A stretch of 64,000 bases of DNA from positions 3,790 to 67,789 of the forward strand of contig JBMYXI010000008.1 in NCBI GenBank assembly GCA_049608225.1. Direction: 5' to 3'. Shown one piece after another: positions 1-8,045 of this stretch. Origin of the DNA: Parashewanella sp049608225 (GTDB lineage Bacteria > Pseudomonadota > Gammaproteobacteria > Enterobacterales > Shewanellaceae). How positions within the stretch are numbered: position 1 is the stretch's first letter; each line of letters begins with the position of its first letter. Made by a program: the position numbers and the translations under genes. The notes under the pieces were generated by a model. The model saw only the letters and a list, made by a program, of their open reading frames with translations, did no database searches and had not been told where the DNA came from.

Positions 1-1
1 T

Positions 2-163
2 GAAGCAGGTGATCAGGTAATTAACGAATCTTCTAACCGTCCACCACGTCGTCGTAATGATCGTCGAGGCCATGGTGGCGGTGAACGTCGCGGTGGTGAT
101 AGAGGTCGAGGTCGCTCTCAAGGCGATCGTGAGCGCCGTCCACGTCGTCCAAAACAAGATTAA
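2..163 (+). CDS. C-terminal tail of a probable DEAD-box RNA helicase (partial)
   Basis: The reading frame enters from the left edge and runs 53 codons to a TAA. What is visible is a low-complexity tail dense in Arg and Gly with repeated RGG, RRP and GGGER patterns. Such tails are typical of the RNA-binding C-termini of gammaproteobacterial DEAD-box helicases (DeaD/CsdA, RhlB, RhlE types) and are also seen in a few other RNA-binding proteins. The catalytic domains lie outside the window, so the assignment rests on composition only. An intrinsic terminator follows 27 nt after the stop, so this is the end of its transcript. Confidence 0.5.
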   Translation, partial: EAGDQVINESSNRPPRRRNDRRGHGGGERRGGDRGRGRSQGDRERRPRRPKQD

Positions 164-190
164 TAAGTTAATCGTTACTTATTGATAATA

Positions 191-216
191 AAAGGAGCTT
201 AGGCTCCTTTTTTGTT
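191..216 (+). terminator. Intrinsic terminator after the helicase-tail gene
   Basis: Two perfect 8-base arms (AAAGGAGC and GCTCCTTT) enclose a 4-base loop and are followed by a run of T. It lies between the stop at 163 and the next small gene. Confidence 0.85.
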
Positions 217-240
217 GACGATGGAATGATAAATGGTTAG

Positions 241-261
241 TTTAGACATATTATGTCTAAA
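241..261. promoter_or_regulatory. Perfect 10-bp-arm palindrome just upstream of a small gene
   Basis: TTTAGACATA and TATGTCTAAA are exact reverse complements separated by one base. The palindrome ends directly at the ribosome-binding site (AAGGGAG, 261-267) of the small membrane protein gene that starts at 275. Its length and symmetry suit an operator for a dimeric repressor, or a 5' hairpin that hides the ribosome-binding site. There is no T-run after it, so a terminator is unlikely. The factor is unknown. Confidence 0.5.
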
Positions 262-274
262 AGGGAGTATGAAA

Positions 275-448
275 ATGCAAGAAAAAGACAAGTATGGAAA
301 TTGGACGGATTTAATTAGCATGCAAACAGAAGTGGCGTTGTTGAGTTCTATGACACGCTCTAAAACCCTTACTGCTATGGTGTTAGTAGGTCTAGCTTTG
401 TTTGGCAGTTTTGTTTTATTTTTGATGCACATGGCAGGAAAAATGTAA
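275..448 (+). CDS. Small single-pass membrane protein
   Basis: Predicted 57-residue protein with a charged N-terminal half and one strong hydrophobic helix near the C-terminus (TAMVLVGLALFGSFVLFLMH). I chose the ATG at 275 because AAGGGAG at 261-267 lies 7 nt upstream. The ATG at 269 would leave only 1 nt, and the upstream frame extension has no ribosome-binding site. It is preceded by a perfect palindrome. No family is recognised; it could be a conserved small inner-membrane protein. Function unknown. Confidence 0.6.
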   Translation: MQEKDKYGNWTDLISMQTEVALLSSMTRSKTLTAMVLVGLALFGSFVLFLMHMAGKM

Positions 449-537
449 CTGTGTATTTTTATATTGATTAAACACATACTTGCTAATTACTGTGTTGGCT
501 TTTACAGTTCAAGTATCCAACACTCATTTGTCATCTT

Positions 538-885
538 ATGAAACTATCAGTAAAAGCCATTTTATTTTCTGCGTTTGTTGCACCAGGCTCTGGACATATA
601 TTGGTTGGCAAGCGTTTGCAAGGTTATTCTTTGCTCGCGATTACACTTATTGCTTTAATTATGCTGCTTAACCACATAATGCGAATAGCCAATCAAATTT
701 CACAAGAAATCCTTTCAGGGGCAATTCCGTTCGACATTATCAAAATCACCCAAGCTATTCACCAAAGTATGTATGCGGATATTTTTGCTTCAGGACGTTG
801 GGAGTTCCAACTATTAGTTTTTTGCTGGCTGGTTGCGTTGGTGGATTGCGTTAGAATGGCCATAAAAGAAAATACATTACGATAA
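538..885 (+). CDS. Small multi-pass inner-membrane protein
   Basis: A 115-residue protein with an N-terminal hydrophobic segment containing a PGSGH turn (FSAFVAPGSGHILVGK), a second helix around residues 32-50 and a third near residues 88-105 (LLVFCWLVALVDCVRMA). The PGSGHxxxGK pattern recalls small TM2-like or DUF5683-like membrane proteins found in many proteobacteria, which have no settled role. It is a lone gene between the preceding small membrane protein and the symporter, with no evident operon partner. A membrane location is well supported; no function can be given. Confidence 0.65.
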   Translation: MKLSVKAILFSAFVAPGSGHILVGKRLQGYSLLAITLIALIMLLNHIMRIANQISQEILSGAIPFDIIKITQAIHQSMYADIFASGRWEFQLLVFCWLVALVDCVRMAIKENTLR

Positions 886-906
886 GCCTAGGTTCAGTAT
901 CTCTTT

Positions 907-939
907 GTTATGGTTGTGGATTGTTGTTCTTACCATAAC
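907..939. repeat. 8-bp inverted repeat upstream of the symporter gene
   Basis: GTTATGGT (907-914) and ACCATAAC (932-939) are perfect inverted copies separated by 17 nt. They lie in the 85-nt gap between the small membrane protein gene and the symporter. The structure could be a weak hairpin at the end of the upstream transcript or a spaced operator. No T-run follows, so no choice is made. Confidence 0.35.
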
Positions 940-970
940 GCATAGGGGCCTGCTGTGATCGGGTGATATT

Positions 971-2380
971 GTGATGGATAAATTCATTCAAGTAGCTATT
1001 TTTTTTTCGTTAACCTCAATCGTAGCCTTGGCAACTTATTATAAGTGTCGTCAATCAAAGAGAAGCAGCAATGACACCAGAGAATATTTCTTAGCAGGAG
1101 GAGGTCTTAGCTGGGTATTTGTTGCAGGTTCACTGGTGATGACCAATATTAGTGCAGAGCAAATTGTTGGCATGAATGGCTCACAAAACTTATTGGTAGC
1201 ATGGTGGGAAATTGCGGCGGCTATTGGAATTTTGATTTTAGCTAAGTGGCTCATTCCCATTTATTATCAATACCAATGCACAACGACTACGGAATTATTA
1301 GAACGTAAATATGAGGACAAAGGCATTCGAGCCATGGTCTCAGTGTTATTTATGCTCGGCTACGCATTTATTCTCTTACCCGTTGTTCTTTATACTGGTG
1401 CGTTGTTTATGAAATCGATGTTTCATATTCAATTACCTATTATTGGAATCGCAATTTTATTTGCCATTGCAGGCACACTGTATTCTATTTTCGGTGGTTT
1501 ACGAGCCATTGCCATTTCTGACACCTTCAATGGTATGGGGTTGCTGGTGATGGGGTTTATTGTTTCGTATTTAGCAATGAACGCAATAAATTGGGATTTA
1601 AGCGGTTTGCCATACGACCACATCAGTTTAATTGGCGATAGTCATTCTGATATTCCCTGGCCGACATTATTTACTGGCATGATTTTCATACAAATTTTTT
1701 ATTGGGGAACCAATATGGTGATCACCCAAAGGGCACTTGCTGCTAATTCAGTCAAAGAAGCACAAAAAGGTTTGTATGCTGCGGTAGTGATGAAAATACT
1801 CATGCCTATTATTGTGGTATTACCTGGCTTAGTTGCATTAAAACTTTATGGTGACATTGGAGATACTGCCTACGGAAAGCTTGTTGGAGATGTTTTACCT
1901 GCTTGGTTGTCGGGCGCTTTCGCGGCGGTAATCGCTGGCGCAGTATTAAGTTCGTTCAATTCGTGCTTAAATTCAGCAGCGGCGCTTTATACCTGCGACA
2001 TCCATCAAAACTATATAAATAAAAATGCCCGTGTCAGCAAAGTAGGTACCATCACCTCTTTAATATTTACGCTTGTGTCTTTGCTGTTGGTTCCGGTTTT
2101 TGAACAATCAGGTAGTATTATTGCCTTGTTACAACAGCTGAACGGTTTATATTCGATGCCAGTATTAGCTGCCTTTATTTGCGCGCTCTGCTTTAAAAAT
2201 GTAAAAGCCACAGCCATTAAATGGGGGTTAATATTTGGTGTGCTGTTATACGCAATATTCACTTTTTTATGGAGCCCATTGCATTACATTCATTTGATGG
2301 CCATCACTTTATTCAGTACGGTTTATTTTACGTTATTGCTGAATAAAAGACTAGGTTTATCAACAATTATTGAAGATTAA
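971..2380 (+). CDS. Sodium:solute symporter (SSS family), probable Na+/galactose transporter
   Basis: A 469-residue polytopic membrane protein with about 13 hydrophobic helices. It has the SSS-family N-terminus: a first helix, then REYFLAGGGLSWVFVAGSL, then TNISAEQIVGMNG, matching the LGGRxLxWWxxGxSL and TNxSAEQFIGMxG signatures of SGLT-type sugar carriers. The family couples uptake of sugars, amino acids or other solutes to Na+ influx. Because galK and galM follow on the same strand, galactose is the likely substrate; this rests on context, since the sugar-binding residues were not checked. Translation may start at GTG 971 or ATG 974. The 163-nt gap to galK means that gene may have its own promoter. 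Confidence 0.85.
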   Translation: MMDKFIQVAIFFSLTSIVALATYYKCRQSKRSSNDTREYFLAGGGLSWVFVAGSLVMTNISAEQIVGMNGSQNLLVAWWEIAAAIGILILAKWLIPIYYQYQCTTTTELLERKYEDKGIRAMVSVLFMLGYAFILLPVVLYTGALFMKSMFHIQLPIIGIAILFAIAGTLYSIFGGLRAIAISDTFNGMGLLVMGFIVSYLAMNAINWDLSGLPYDHISLIGDSHSDIPWPTLFTGMIFIQIFYWGTNMVITQRALAANSVKEAQKGLYAAVVMKILMPIIVVLPGLVALKLYGDIGDTAYGKLVGDVLPAWLSGAFAAVIAGAVLSSFNSCLNSAAALYTCDIHQNYINKNARVSKVGTITSLIFTLVSLLLVPVFEQSGSIIALLQQLNGLYSMPVLAAFICALCFKNVKATAIKWGLIFGVLLYAIFTFLWSPLHYIHLMAITLFSTVYFTLLLNKRLGLSTIIED

Positions 2381-2543
2381 GAACATTTATAAACAATGTA
2401 ATAAAGAAAGGAGAAAACGAATATTGTTTCGGTAAAATCTACGTATTATTACTTAATTCTTTAGATTAGTATTAAATTCACTTGAAAGTCATGATATAAC
2501 TCGAACATTCACAAAATTGTTTAAATTTGGAAGTTTCAAGTTA

Positions 2544-3701
2544 ATGCCTACTCCTGTTCAACGCGCCAATAAGCTGTTTATGCAAACTTTTGGTACCAAC
2601 TCAGAGTCTTGTTACCAAGCGCCTGGTCGTATTAATTTAATGGGTGAGCATACTGATTATAATGAAGGTTTCGTGCTCCCTGCAGCAATCAACTTCCGAG
2701 TAGTCATGGCAGTTAAAAAGCGTGATGACGATTTATTTCGAGCTGTGTCAGATATTGCACCTGACGACTTCGTTGAGTGGCAATTTGGACAAGAAGGTGC
2801 TCAAGCAGATGATCAACATTGGAGCCAGTATTTAAAGTGTTTTACCGCAGCACTTTCGCATTCAGGTCTTTCGGTGAAAGGGCTCGATGTCGCGATTGTG
2901 AGTGATGTACCAATGGAAAGTGGCTTTTCTTCTTCCGCGGCTTTAGAAATTGCTTTTGGAACCGCAGTGAATGATGTTCATCAAATGAATTTATCGCCAC
3001 TTGCCGTTGCGCAAATTGCTCAGCGAGGCGAATATCAATATATGGCAAGAACTTGTGGCATGAAAGATCAAATGATCAGTGCGCTTGCCGAGCCAGATAA
3101 TGCCTTACTCATTGACTGTTTAGATTTGGATTATGAATCCGTATCAATTCCTGACAGTTTGAGCTTGATCATTATTCATTCAGGTAAATACGCCAAGGAT
3201 ATTCAACAGAAGTTTTTGATACGAAAACAAGAATGCCAGCAAGTGGCGGATTATTTTGGCTCTGAAAGCTTACGCGATGTCAGTCTTGCTCAGCTTACTA
3301 GGCAACAGGCGCAATTATCGACCGAGTTATATCGACGAGCACGCCATGTCGTAACTGAAAATAAAAGAACTAAGAGCGCCGCCAGAGCACTAGAAATGGG
3401 TGATATTGCAAAGCTCAGCCAGCTTATGTCTGAATCACACCTTTCTATGAAAAATGATTTTGAAATCAGTTTGCCAGAGCTTGATACCTTAGTTGATATT
3501 GTGAGTAGTAAAATTGGTAACCGAGGCGGTGTAAGACTGACAGGAAGTGGATTTGGTGGCACTGTGGTCGCTTTGGTTGAACATGAACTTACCGATGCAG
3601 TCGTGTCTGTCGTTGAGACTGAGTATTTGCAGGCTACAGGCATAGAAGCACAAATATTTCTTTGTAGCGCAGCAGAAGCCGCATCGCGAATTGATCTTTA
3701 G
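2544..3701 (+). CDS. galK: Galactokinase
   Basis: A 385-residue GHMP-family kinase that phosphorylates galactose to galactose-1-phosphate, the first step of the Leloir pathway. Visible motifs are the galactokinase signature APGRINLMGEHTDYNEGFVLP at residues 23-43, the GHMP ATP-binding loop (VPMESGFSSSAALE) near residue 130, and the C-terminal GGVRLTGSGFGGTVVAL motif. I start it at ATG 2544 because family members begin only about 20 residues before APGR; the frame also extends upstream to a TTG. galM follows after 9 nt. The kinase and epimerase are here, but galT and galE are not. Confidence 0.95.
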   Translation: MPTPVQRANKLFMQTFGTNSESCYQAPGRINLMGEHTDYNEGFVLPAAINFRVVMAVKKRDDDLFRAVSDIAPDDFVEWQFGQEGAQADDQHWSQYLKCFTAALSHSGLSVKGLDVAIVSDVPMESGFSSSAALEIAFGTAVNDVHQMNLSPLAVAQIAQRGEYQYMARTCGMKDQMISALAEPDNALLIDCLDLDYESVSIPDSLSLIIIHSGKYAKDIQQKFLIRKQECQQVADYFGSESLRDVSLAQLTRQQAQLSTELYRRARHVVTENKRTKSAARALEMGDIAKLSQLMSESHLSMKNDFEISLPELDTLVDIVSSKIGNRGGVRLTGSGFGGTVVALVEHELTDAVVSVVETEYLQATGIEAQIFLCSAAEAASRIDL

Positions 3702-3710
3702 GATATGTGA

Positions 3711-4742
3711 ATGATCAGAGTCAAAGCATTGGAACCATGGATTACTCCTGACGGGGAGCAGGTTGAGCGTGTATTAGTTGATAATGGCGTCATCGCAATG
3801 GAAGTGCTGAGTCTTGGCGGGATCATTCGTAGTCTTTGGGTACCTAATAAACACGGTGATAGGCAGAATGTTGTTTTGGGGTGTGATTCAACCGAGCAGT
3901 ATTTGCAACAACAAGCACATTTAGGGGCAGTTGCTGGGCGTTACGCTAATCGCATTGCTAACGGTAAATTAACTCGTTCTGGCAACGTGTACCAGTTAGA
4001 TATCAATAAAGATGGCAATTGCTTGCATGGTGGTCATCAAGGGTTTAGCTACAAAAATTGGCAAATGGGCAGCTTACCAGATGGCGTTAGACTCAGCTTA
4101 CATAGCCCTGATGGTGATATGGGGTTTCCTGGTAACTGTAATGTTCAACTAGATTATCGCATTGTTGGCGCCAATCTTTTTGTTGAGTTCCAAGCTACGG
4201 TAGATAAAGCTTGTCCAATTAATTTAACTCAACATAGCTACTTTAATTTGGATGGCAGTACGCATATTGGGCAACACAGTTTGCAAAGTGATTGTCGACA
4301 AGTGTTAAAAACCGACGCAACGGGAATTCCAACTACCATAATCAGTTCGACAAAAGGTCCGTTAGACTTCAACACTGAAAAAATGCTTGGGCTTGATTTA
4401 ATGGCAAAAGAATTACAGCCTACTGAAGGATTTGATCACTGTTTTTTGATGCCGAAAACCTTAGATACAATACAGCGATTTGGTTATTTAAAAAGTAATC
4501 AAAGCGGCATTAAAATGACATTACATACCAATCAAAGCGGGGTGCAACTTTATACAGCGAACTTTCTTCAAGGAACAGTGGGTAAAGGCAATCAAACACT
4601 GCAGCAGCACCAAGGTGTGTGTATCGAACCGCAATGTTTACCCGATGCGCCAAATCAAACTGAGTTACTTGGAAATGTTTGGCTTGAAGCTGGTGAAGTC
4701 TATCACCATATCAGTCGCTACCAATTTGATGTTACTGAATGA
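3711..4742 (+). CDS. galM: Aldose 1-epimerase (galactose mutarotase)
   Basis: A 343-residue protein that interconverts alpha and beta anomers of galactose to feed galactokinase. Family features include AGRYANRIANGKL, a catalytic-His region LTQHSYFNLDGS, a substrate Asp/His stretch EGFDHCF, and a C-terminal catalytic Glu in GVCIEPQCLPDAPN. It lies 9 nt after galK with an AGGA ribosome-binding site, so co-translation is likely. Its stop abuts the stop of the convergent acidic-protein gene without any spacer, and a short hairpin (ATCACT-AGTGAT) spans the junction. Confidence 0.95.
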   Translation: MIRVKALEPWITPDGEQVERVLVDNGVIAMEVLSLGGIIRSLWVPNKHGDRQNVVLGCDSTEQYLQQQAHLGAVAGRYANRIANGKLTRSGNVYQLDINKDGNCLHGGHQGFSYKNWQMGSLPDGVRLSLHSPDGDMGFPGNCNVQLDYRIVGANLFVEFQATVDKACPINLTQHSYFNLDGSTHIGQHSLQSDCRQVLKTDATGIPTTIISSTKGPLDFNTEKMLGLDLMAKELQPTEGFDHCFLMPKTLDTIQRFGYLKSNQSGIKMTLHTNQSGVQLYTANFLQGTVGKGNQTLQQHQGVCIEPQCLPDAPNQTELLGNVWLEAGEVYHHISRYQFDVTE

Positions 4743-5156
4743 TCACTCAGAGTGATTGAGCGTGTCGCTATCATCATCCCATTCATCTTCAAAGCTTTCT
4801 AGTTCGTCGGAAAGTTCAACTTCAGCTTCAGCTTGTTCTGAATCTGCTTCTGAAGTCGTAGATTGAGTATCAAGTTCGATTGAACCTTTCTGTTTGTTTA
4901 TGAACTCTTGCCTAGCTAATGTCCATGCTTGGGAATGTTGAGACTTAGCTTGTTGTAATGCTTGCTCATCAAGATCATGCAAGTTGGACTCGACAATATC
5001 TTTAACGTACTCGATGATAGCTTGTCGGTTGGAATTATAGAGGTAAATTCGACCAGGAGATGCGTCAGGTAACGCCTGATCGTGAATAACAATTGCATTA
5101 CCTCGTGGTGATCTGAGCTCACCATACCAAAGCGGTTGTTTTGTCATGCTGTTCAT
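4743..5156 (-). CDS. Conserved acidic-tail protein of unknown function
   Basis: About 137 residues. The N-terminal half (WYGELRSPRGNAIVIHDQ, PGRIYLYNSNRQAIIEYV) looks like a small folded domain, followed by a helical region. The last 40 residues are strongly acidic (ELSDELESFEDEWDDDSD), suggesting a disordered tail. I start at the ATG at 5156 because a GAAGGG ribosome-binding site sits 11 nt upstream; the TTG at 5165 is too close to it. I do not recognise a characterised family. It is probably a cytoplasmic hypothetical conserved in the Shewanella group. Confidence 0.7.
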   Translation of the reverse strand: MNSMTKQPLWYGELRSPRGNAIVIHDQALPDASPGRIYLYNSNRQAIIEYVKDIVESNLHDLDEQALQQAKSQHSQAWTLARQEFINKQKGSIELDTQSTTSEADSEQAEAEVELSDELESFEDEWDDDSDTLNHSE

Positions 5157-5286
5157 ATATGTCAATGCCCTTCACTTAACACATACACAAGAAAGTCTCG
5201 AAGACTTCTATTGTTTACTTTGTCACGTTTATCACGCTAATACGAATGTAGCTTAAAAATTGATTGCTTCAAGTTTTACTCAATAT

Positions 5287-6294
5287 TTATGACAATTTGC
5301 TGACATTGAGCACAATTTTCCCTTTATTTTTTCCTGATTCTAAAAGTTTATGAGCACTTGATGCTTCGGCTAATGGGAATGTTGCATTTATATAGGGAGT
5401 GAGTTTTTTGTGGCTAAATAATGGCCAAACGTGTTTCCTGAGTTGTTGAGCGATAATGGCCTTGGATGCGTCAGGTTGTGGTCTCAAGGTTGAACCTGTC
5501 CAAGTGATCCGTTTCGCCATTAACCGAAAAATGTCGATATTGGCTTTGGCTCCTCTTTGTAGGGCAACAGTTACCATTCGACCGTCTTCTTTTAGCACTT
5601 TGAGGTTAAGATTAACAAAGTCACCTGCTGCCATGTCGAAGACAACATCAACGCCCTTATCCATGGTTAACTGTGTGATTTTGGATAAAAGCATGTCGTC
5701 ATGGTAATTGAAAGCATGATCAGCGCCAATATCAAGACAATGCTGAGTTTTTTCATCATTGCCAGCGGTTACAATAACCTTTGCCCCAAAGGCTTTAGCC
5801 AATAACATGGCACAATTGCCTAAGCCTCCGGAGGCACCGTGAATGAGCAATGTTTCTTCTTTTTTGAGTCCTGCTCGCATGAACAAATTGCCCCAAACAG
5901 TGAAAAAAGTTTCAGGTAGTGCTGCCGCCTCAATAAATGATAATTGGCTAGGAATGGGTAGACAATGACTTGATGAAGTAACGACATACTCGCTATAGCC
6001 GCCTCCAGGGACAAGTGCACAAACATGGTCGCCGATTGTCCAATCAGTTACTTGATCACCAACGTCACTTATTATGCCCGATACTTCTAAGCCCAAAACC
6101 GCTGACGCATTGCTAGGTGCAGGATATATGCCGTTACGTTGCACTATGTCTGGACCATTAACGCCTGCTGCTGCAACCTTGATCAAGACTTGATGAGACT
6201 TAATTGATGGCATTGGTGATGAGCTCATTTTGAGAACATCTGGACCACCAGTTTCATTAAAATCAATATGTTGAAAACATTTAGGTAATGACAT
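5287..6294 (-). CDS. NAD(P)H:quinone oxidoreductase / zeta-crystallin-type reductase
   Basis: About 335 residues of the medium-chain dehydrogenase/reductase superfamily, quinone oxidoreductase branch. It has a GroES-like N-terminal half (VKVAAAGVNGPDIVQRNGIYP, GLEVSGIISDVG) and a Rossmann NADP-binding motif (HGASGGLGNCAMLLAKAFGA) near residue 155. The zinc-binding Cys cluster of true alcohol dehydrogenases is absent. Family members reduce quinones or enoyl compounds with NADPH; the real substrate cannot be read here. Start chosen at ATG 6294 (MSLPKCFQ), where family similarity begins; an ATG nine bases upstream is also possible. It is divergent from the MaoC-like gene. Confidence 0.88.
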   Translation of the reverse strand: MSLPKCFQHIDFNETGGPDVLKMSSSPMPSIKSHQVLIKVAAAGVNGPDIVQRNGIYPAPSNASAVLGLEVSGIISDVGDQVTDWTIGDHVCALVPGGGYSEYVVTSSSHCLPIPSQLSFIEAAALPETFFTVWGNLFMRAGLKKEETLLIHGASGGLGNCAMLLAKAFGAKVIVTAGNDEKTQHCLDIGADHAFNYHDDMLLSKITQLTMDKGVDVVFDMAAGDFVNLNLKVLKEDGRMVTVALQRGAKANIDIFRLMAKRITWTGSTLRPQPDASKAIIAQQLRKHVWPLFSHKKLTPYINATFPLAEASSAHKLLESGKNKGKIVLNVSKLS

Positions 6295-6417
6295 GATTAA
6301 CATTGAGTACAAGTAGATAATAAAGATGATATTCAATTTTGTTCTAGTTTGTAAATTGGTTGTCAGTAATATTACGGGTATAATGCTCTTTTGGTTTGCC
6401 AAATAAAGGAAATAAAT

Positions 6418-7278
6418 TTGAGTATACCGTACAACGTTGAACTGCAATCAATGCCATCATTGTTTGCCTTGTACCGTAAAATATTTTTTGGACATAAGCC
6501 GGGTTGGGACAACAAGGAGTTACCTCGAATCCAAGTGTCATTGGACAAGGTGACATTATCAACGGCTAAAATACGTCAGTATGCGGAAGTTTGTGGCTAT
6601 GAGTTTGATGGTCGTGTGCTGCCTCCAACTTATTTACACGTCATTATGTTTCGCTTACATGCTGAAATTTTTACTCAAGATGCGGTCACTTTTCCCTTGC
6701 TTGGTATGATCCACCTGAAAAATACCATTCATCACCTCCGTCCTGTGATAATTGAAGAAGAGCTGAACGTTGCTTGTCAGTTGGTTAGTAGTGAGTTAAC
6801 TGAAACGGGCTTGGAGTTTGTGCTTGAGTCTAAAGCCTTTGTTGATGATGAACTTGTTTGGCAATCATCTTCTACTTATTTATACCGTGTTGAAGGTGGT
6901 AAGCGTGCTCGTCCACCAAGAGCTAAAGGTATTGATTGGTCAGAAGCAATACCTGTAAATTTAGAAGCGAACCTTGGTTGGCATTATGCGAAAGCGTCTG
7001 GTGACTTTAACTTAATCCATCTCCACCCAATACTTTCTAAGCGATTTGGTTTCGATAAAGTTTTAGCTCATGGAATGTGGTCAAAAGCCCATTGTATCGC
7101 TCGATTAATGCCTAAAGTTGCAAAACCGAACTTCAAAATGGAAGTTGAGTTTAAACTGCCTATTTTCATGCCTTCTGAAATTAGTTTCAATTCAGAAACA
7201 GTAGAAGATTCAATTTCATTTGAGCTTCGAGATCGTAAAGGTAAACGACCTCATGTTGTTGGAAAGTTATTGTTTTAA
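6418..7278 (+). CDS. MaoC-like hot-dog domain protein (acyl dehydratase family)
   Basis: A 286-residue protein. Its C-terminal half carries the MaoC/R-hydratase signature: YAKASGDFNLIHLHP near residue 195, then FGFDKVLAHGMWS, where the Asp and His of the hydratase motif sit. The N-terminal half looks like a degenerate second hot-dog fold. Such proteins hydrate enoyl-CoA or enoyl-ACP esters, but many are uncharacterised. I choose TTG 6418 because AAAGGA lies 7 nt upstream; the frame also extends to 6391 without such a site. It is the last housekeeping-like gene before the type III locus. Confidence 0.82.
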   Translation: MSIPYNVELQSMPSLFALYRKIFFGHKPGWDNKELPRIQVSLDKVTLSTAKIRQYAEVCGYEFDGRVLPPTYLHVIMFRLHAEIFTQDAVTFPLLGMIHLKNTIHHLRPVIIEEELNVACQLVSSELTETGLEFVLESKAFVDDELVWQSSSTYLYRVEGGKRARPPRAKGIDWSEAIPVNLEANLGWHYAKASGDFNLIHLHPILSKRFGFDKVLAHGMWSKAHCIARLMPKVAKPNFKMEVEFKLPIFMPSEISFNSETVEDSISFELRDRKGKRPHVVGKLLF

Positions 7279-7346
7279 TGAATTATTCTTAACTATGTCT
7301 GAAGCTGTATTCATCTAAAATGTAACTATCTATTAGTATTATTGGA

Positions 7347-8000
7347 ATGAAAATGGCTTTTGAGCAGAAGAATCCATTACGAATTTTAGTTGTGGATGAT
7401 CATTCACTTATTTTTGATGGCTTAAATAGTTGTTTAGCTCCCTATCCAGAGTTACAGTTAGTCGGGTTTGTCTCCGATGGATTATCGGTTTATCAGGAGT
7501 GTATTAAGTTACAGCCTGATATGATTTTCATGGATTTAAAGCTGCCTAAAATGAATGGGTTAGAGGTGATTGCACAGCTCAGGCATCGTTGGCCAAAAAT
7601 CATGATTATTATGCTAACCGCAGTGGCTGAAGAAAAAAGCGCCAGAGAAGCCTTAGATATTGGTGCTAATGGTTATTTATTAAAAAATAGCCCTAAAAGC
7701 ACACTGTATTCAGCAATAAAATCCGTAATGAAAGGGAAAATATTTATCGATCCTAACCTGGATGAAAATCAAATTTTTGCATTGGGGCATGCTGAATCAA
7801 GTGAATTCCCAATTTTGACTCACAGAGAAAAACAAGTATTGGATCTCATTTGTCAAGGACATCGTAATCGGGATATTGCGGAAGATTTAGTGATCAGTTT
7901 GAAAACCGTTGAAAGTCATAGAACGAACTTAATGCGTAAATTGAATGCGCATAATGTCGCAGAACTCATTTCTTGGGCGCAACGTTTAGGATTACGTTAA
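7347..8000 (+). CDS. ssrB: SsrB-like response regulator (NarL/FixJ family) of the type III locus
   Basis: A 217-residue two-domain regulator. The receiver domain has the acidic pair D17-D18, phospho-acceptor D63 (IFMDLKLPKMNG) and Lys114. The LuxR-type helix-turn-helix (LTHREKQVLDLICQGHRNRD, then ISLKTVESHRTNLMRKL) lies at about residues 152-215. From IDPNL through the HTH it matches remembered Salmonella SsrB closely (IDPTLN, SIKTVETHRMNMMRKL). It should activate the secretion genes after phosphotransfer from the SsrA-like kinase. Oddly, it converges with that kinase gene, whereas in SPI-2 the pair is co-directional. Either ATG 7347 or 7353 may be used. Confidence 0.88.
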   Translation: MKMAFEQKNPLRILVVDDHSLIFDGLNSCLAPYPELQLVGFVSDGLSVYQECIKLQPDMIFMDLKLPKMNGLEVIAQLRHRWPKIMIIMLTAVAEEKSAREALDIGANGYLLKNSPKSTLYSAIKSVMKGKIFIDPNLDENQIFALGHAESSEFPILTHREKQVLDLICQGHRNRDIAEDLVISLKTVESHRTNLMRKLNAHNVAELISWAQRLGLR

Positions 8001-8035
8001 ACCTAAATAAATGCCTCTAATTGATTTGTTTAGGT
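8001..8035. terminator. Possible bidirectional terminator between the convergent regulator and kinase genes
   Basis: ACCTAAATAAAT (8001-8012) pairs with ATTTGTTTAGGT (8024-8035) with one G-T wobble and an 11-nt loop. It begins immediately after the ssrB stop and ends 10 nt before the stop of the kinase gene on the other strand. The stem is AT-rich and no long T-run follows, so activity is uncertain. Confidence 0.45.
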
Positions 8036-8045
8036 TAAATCACTT

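Noticed and set aside
3290..3643. 117-codon minus-strand frame opposite galK
   Set aside because: Overlaps the conserved GHMP C-terminal motifs; its composition is typical of an antisense shadow.
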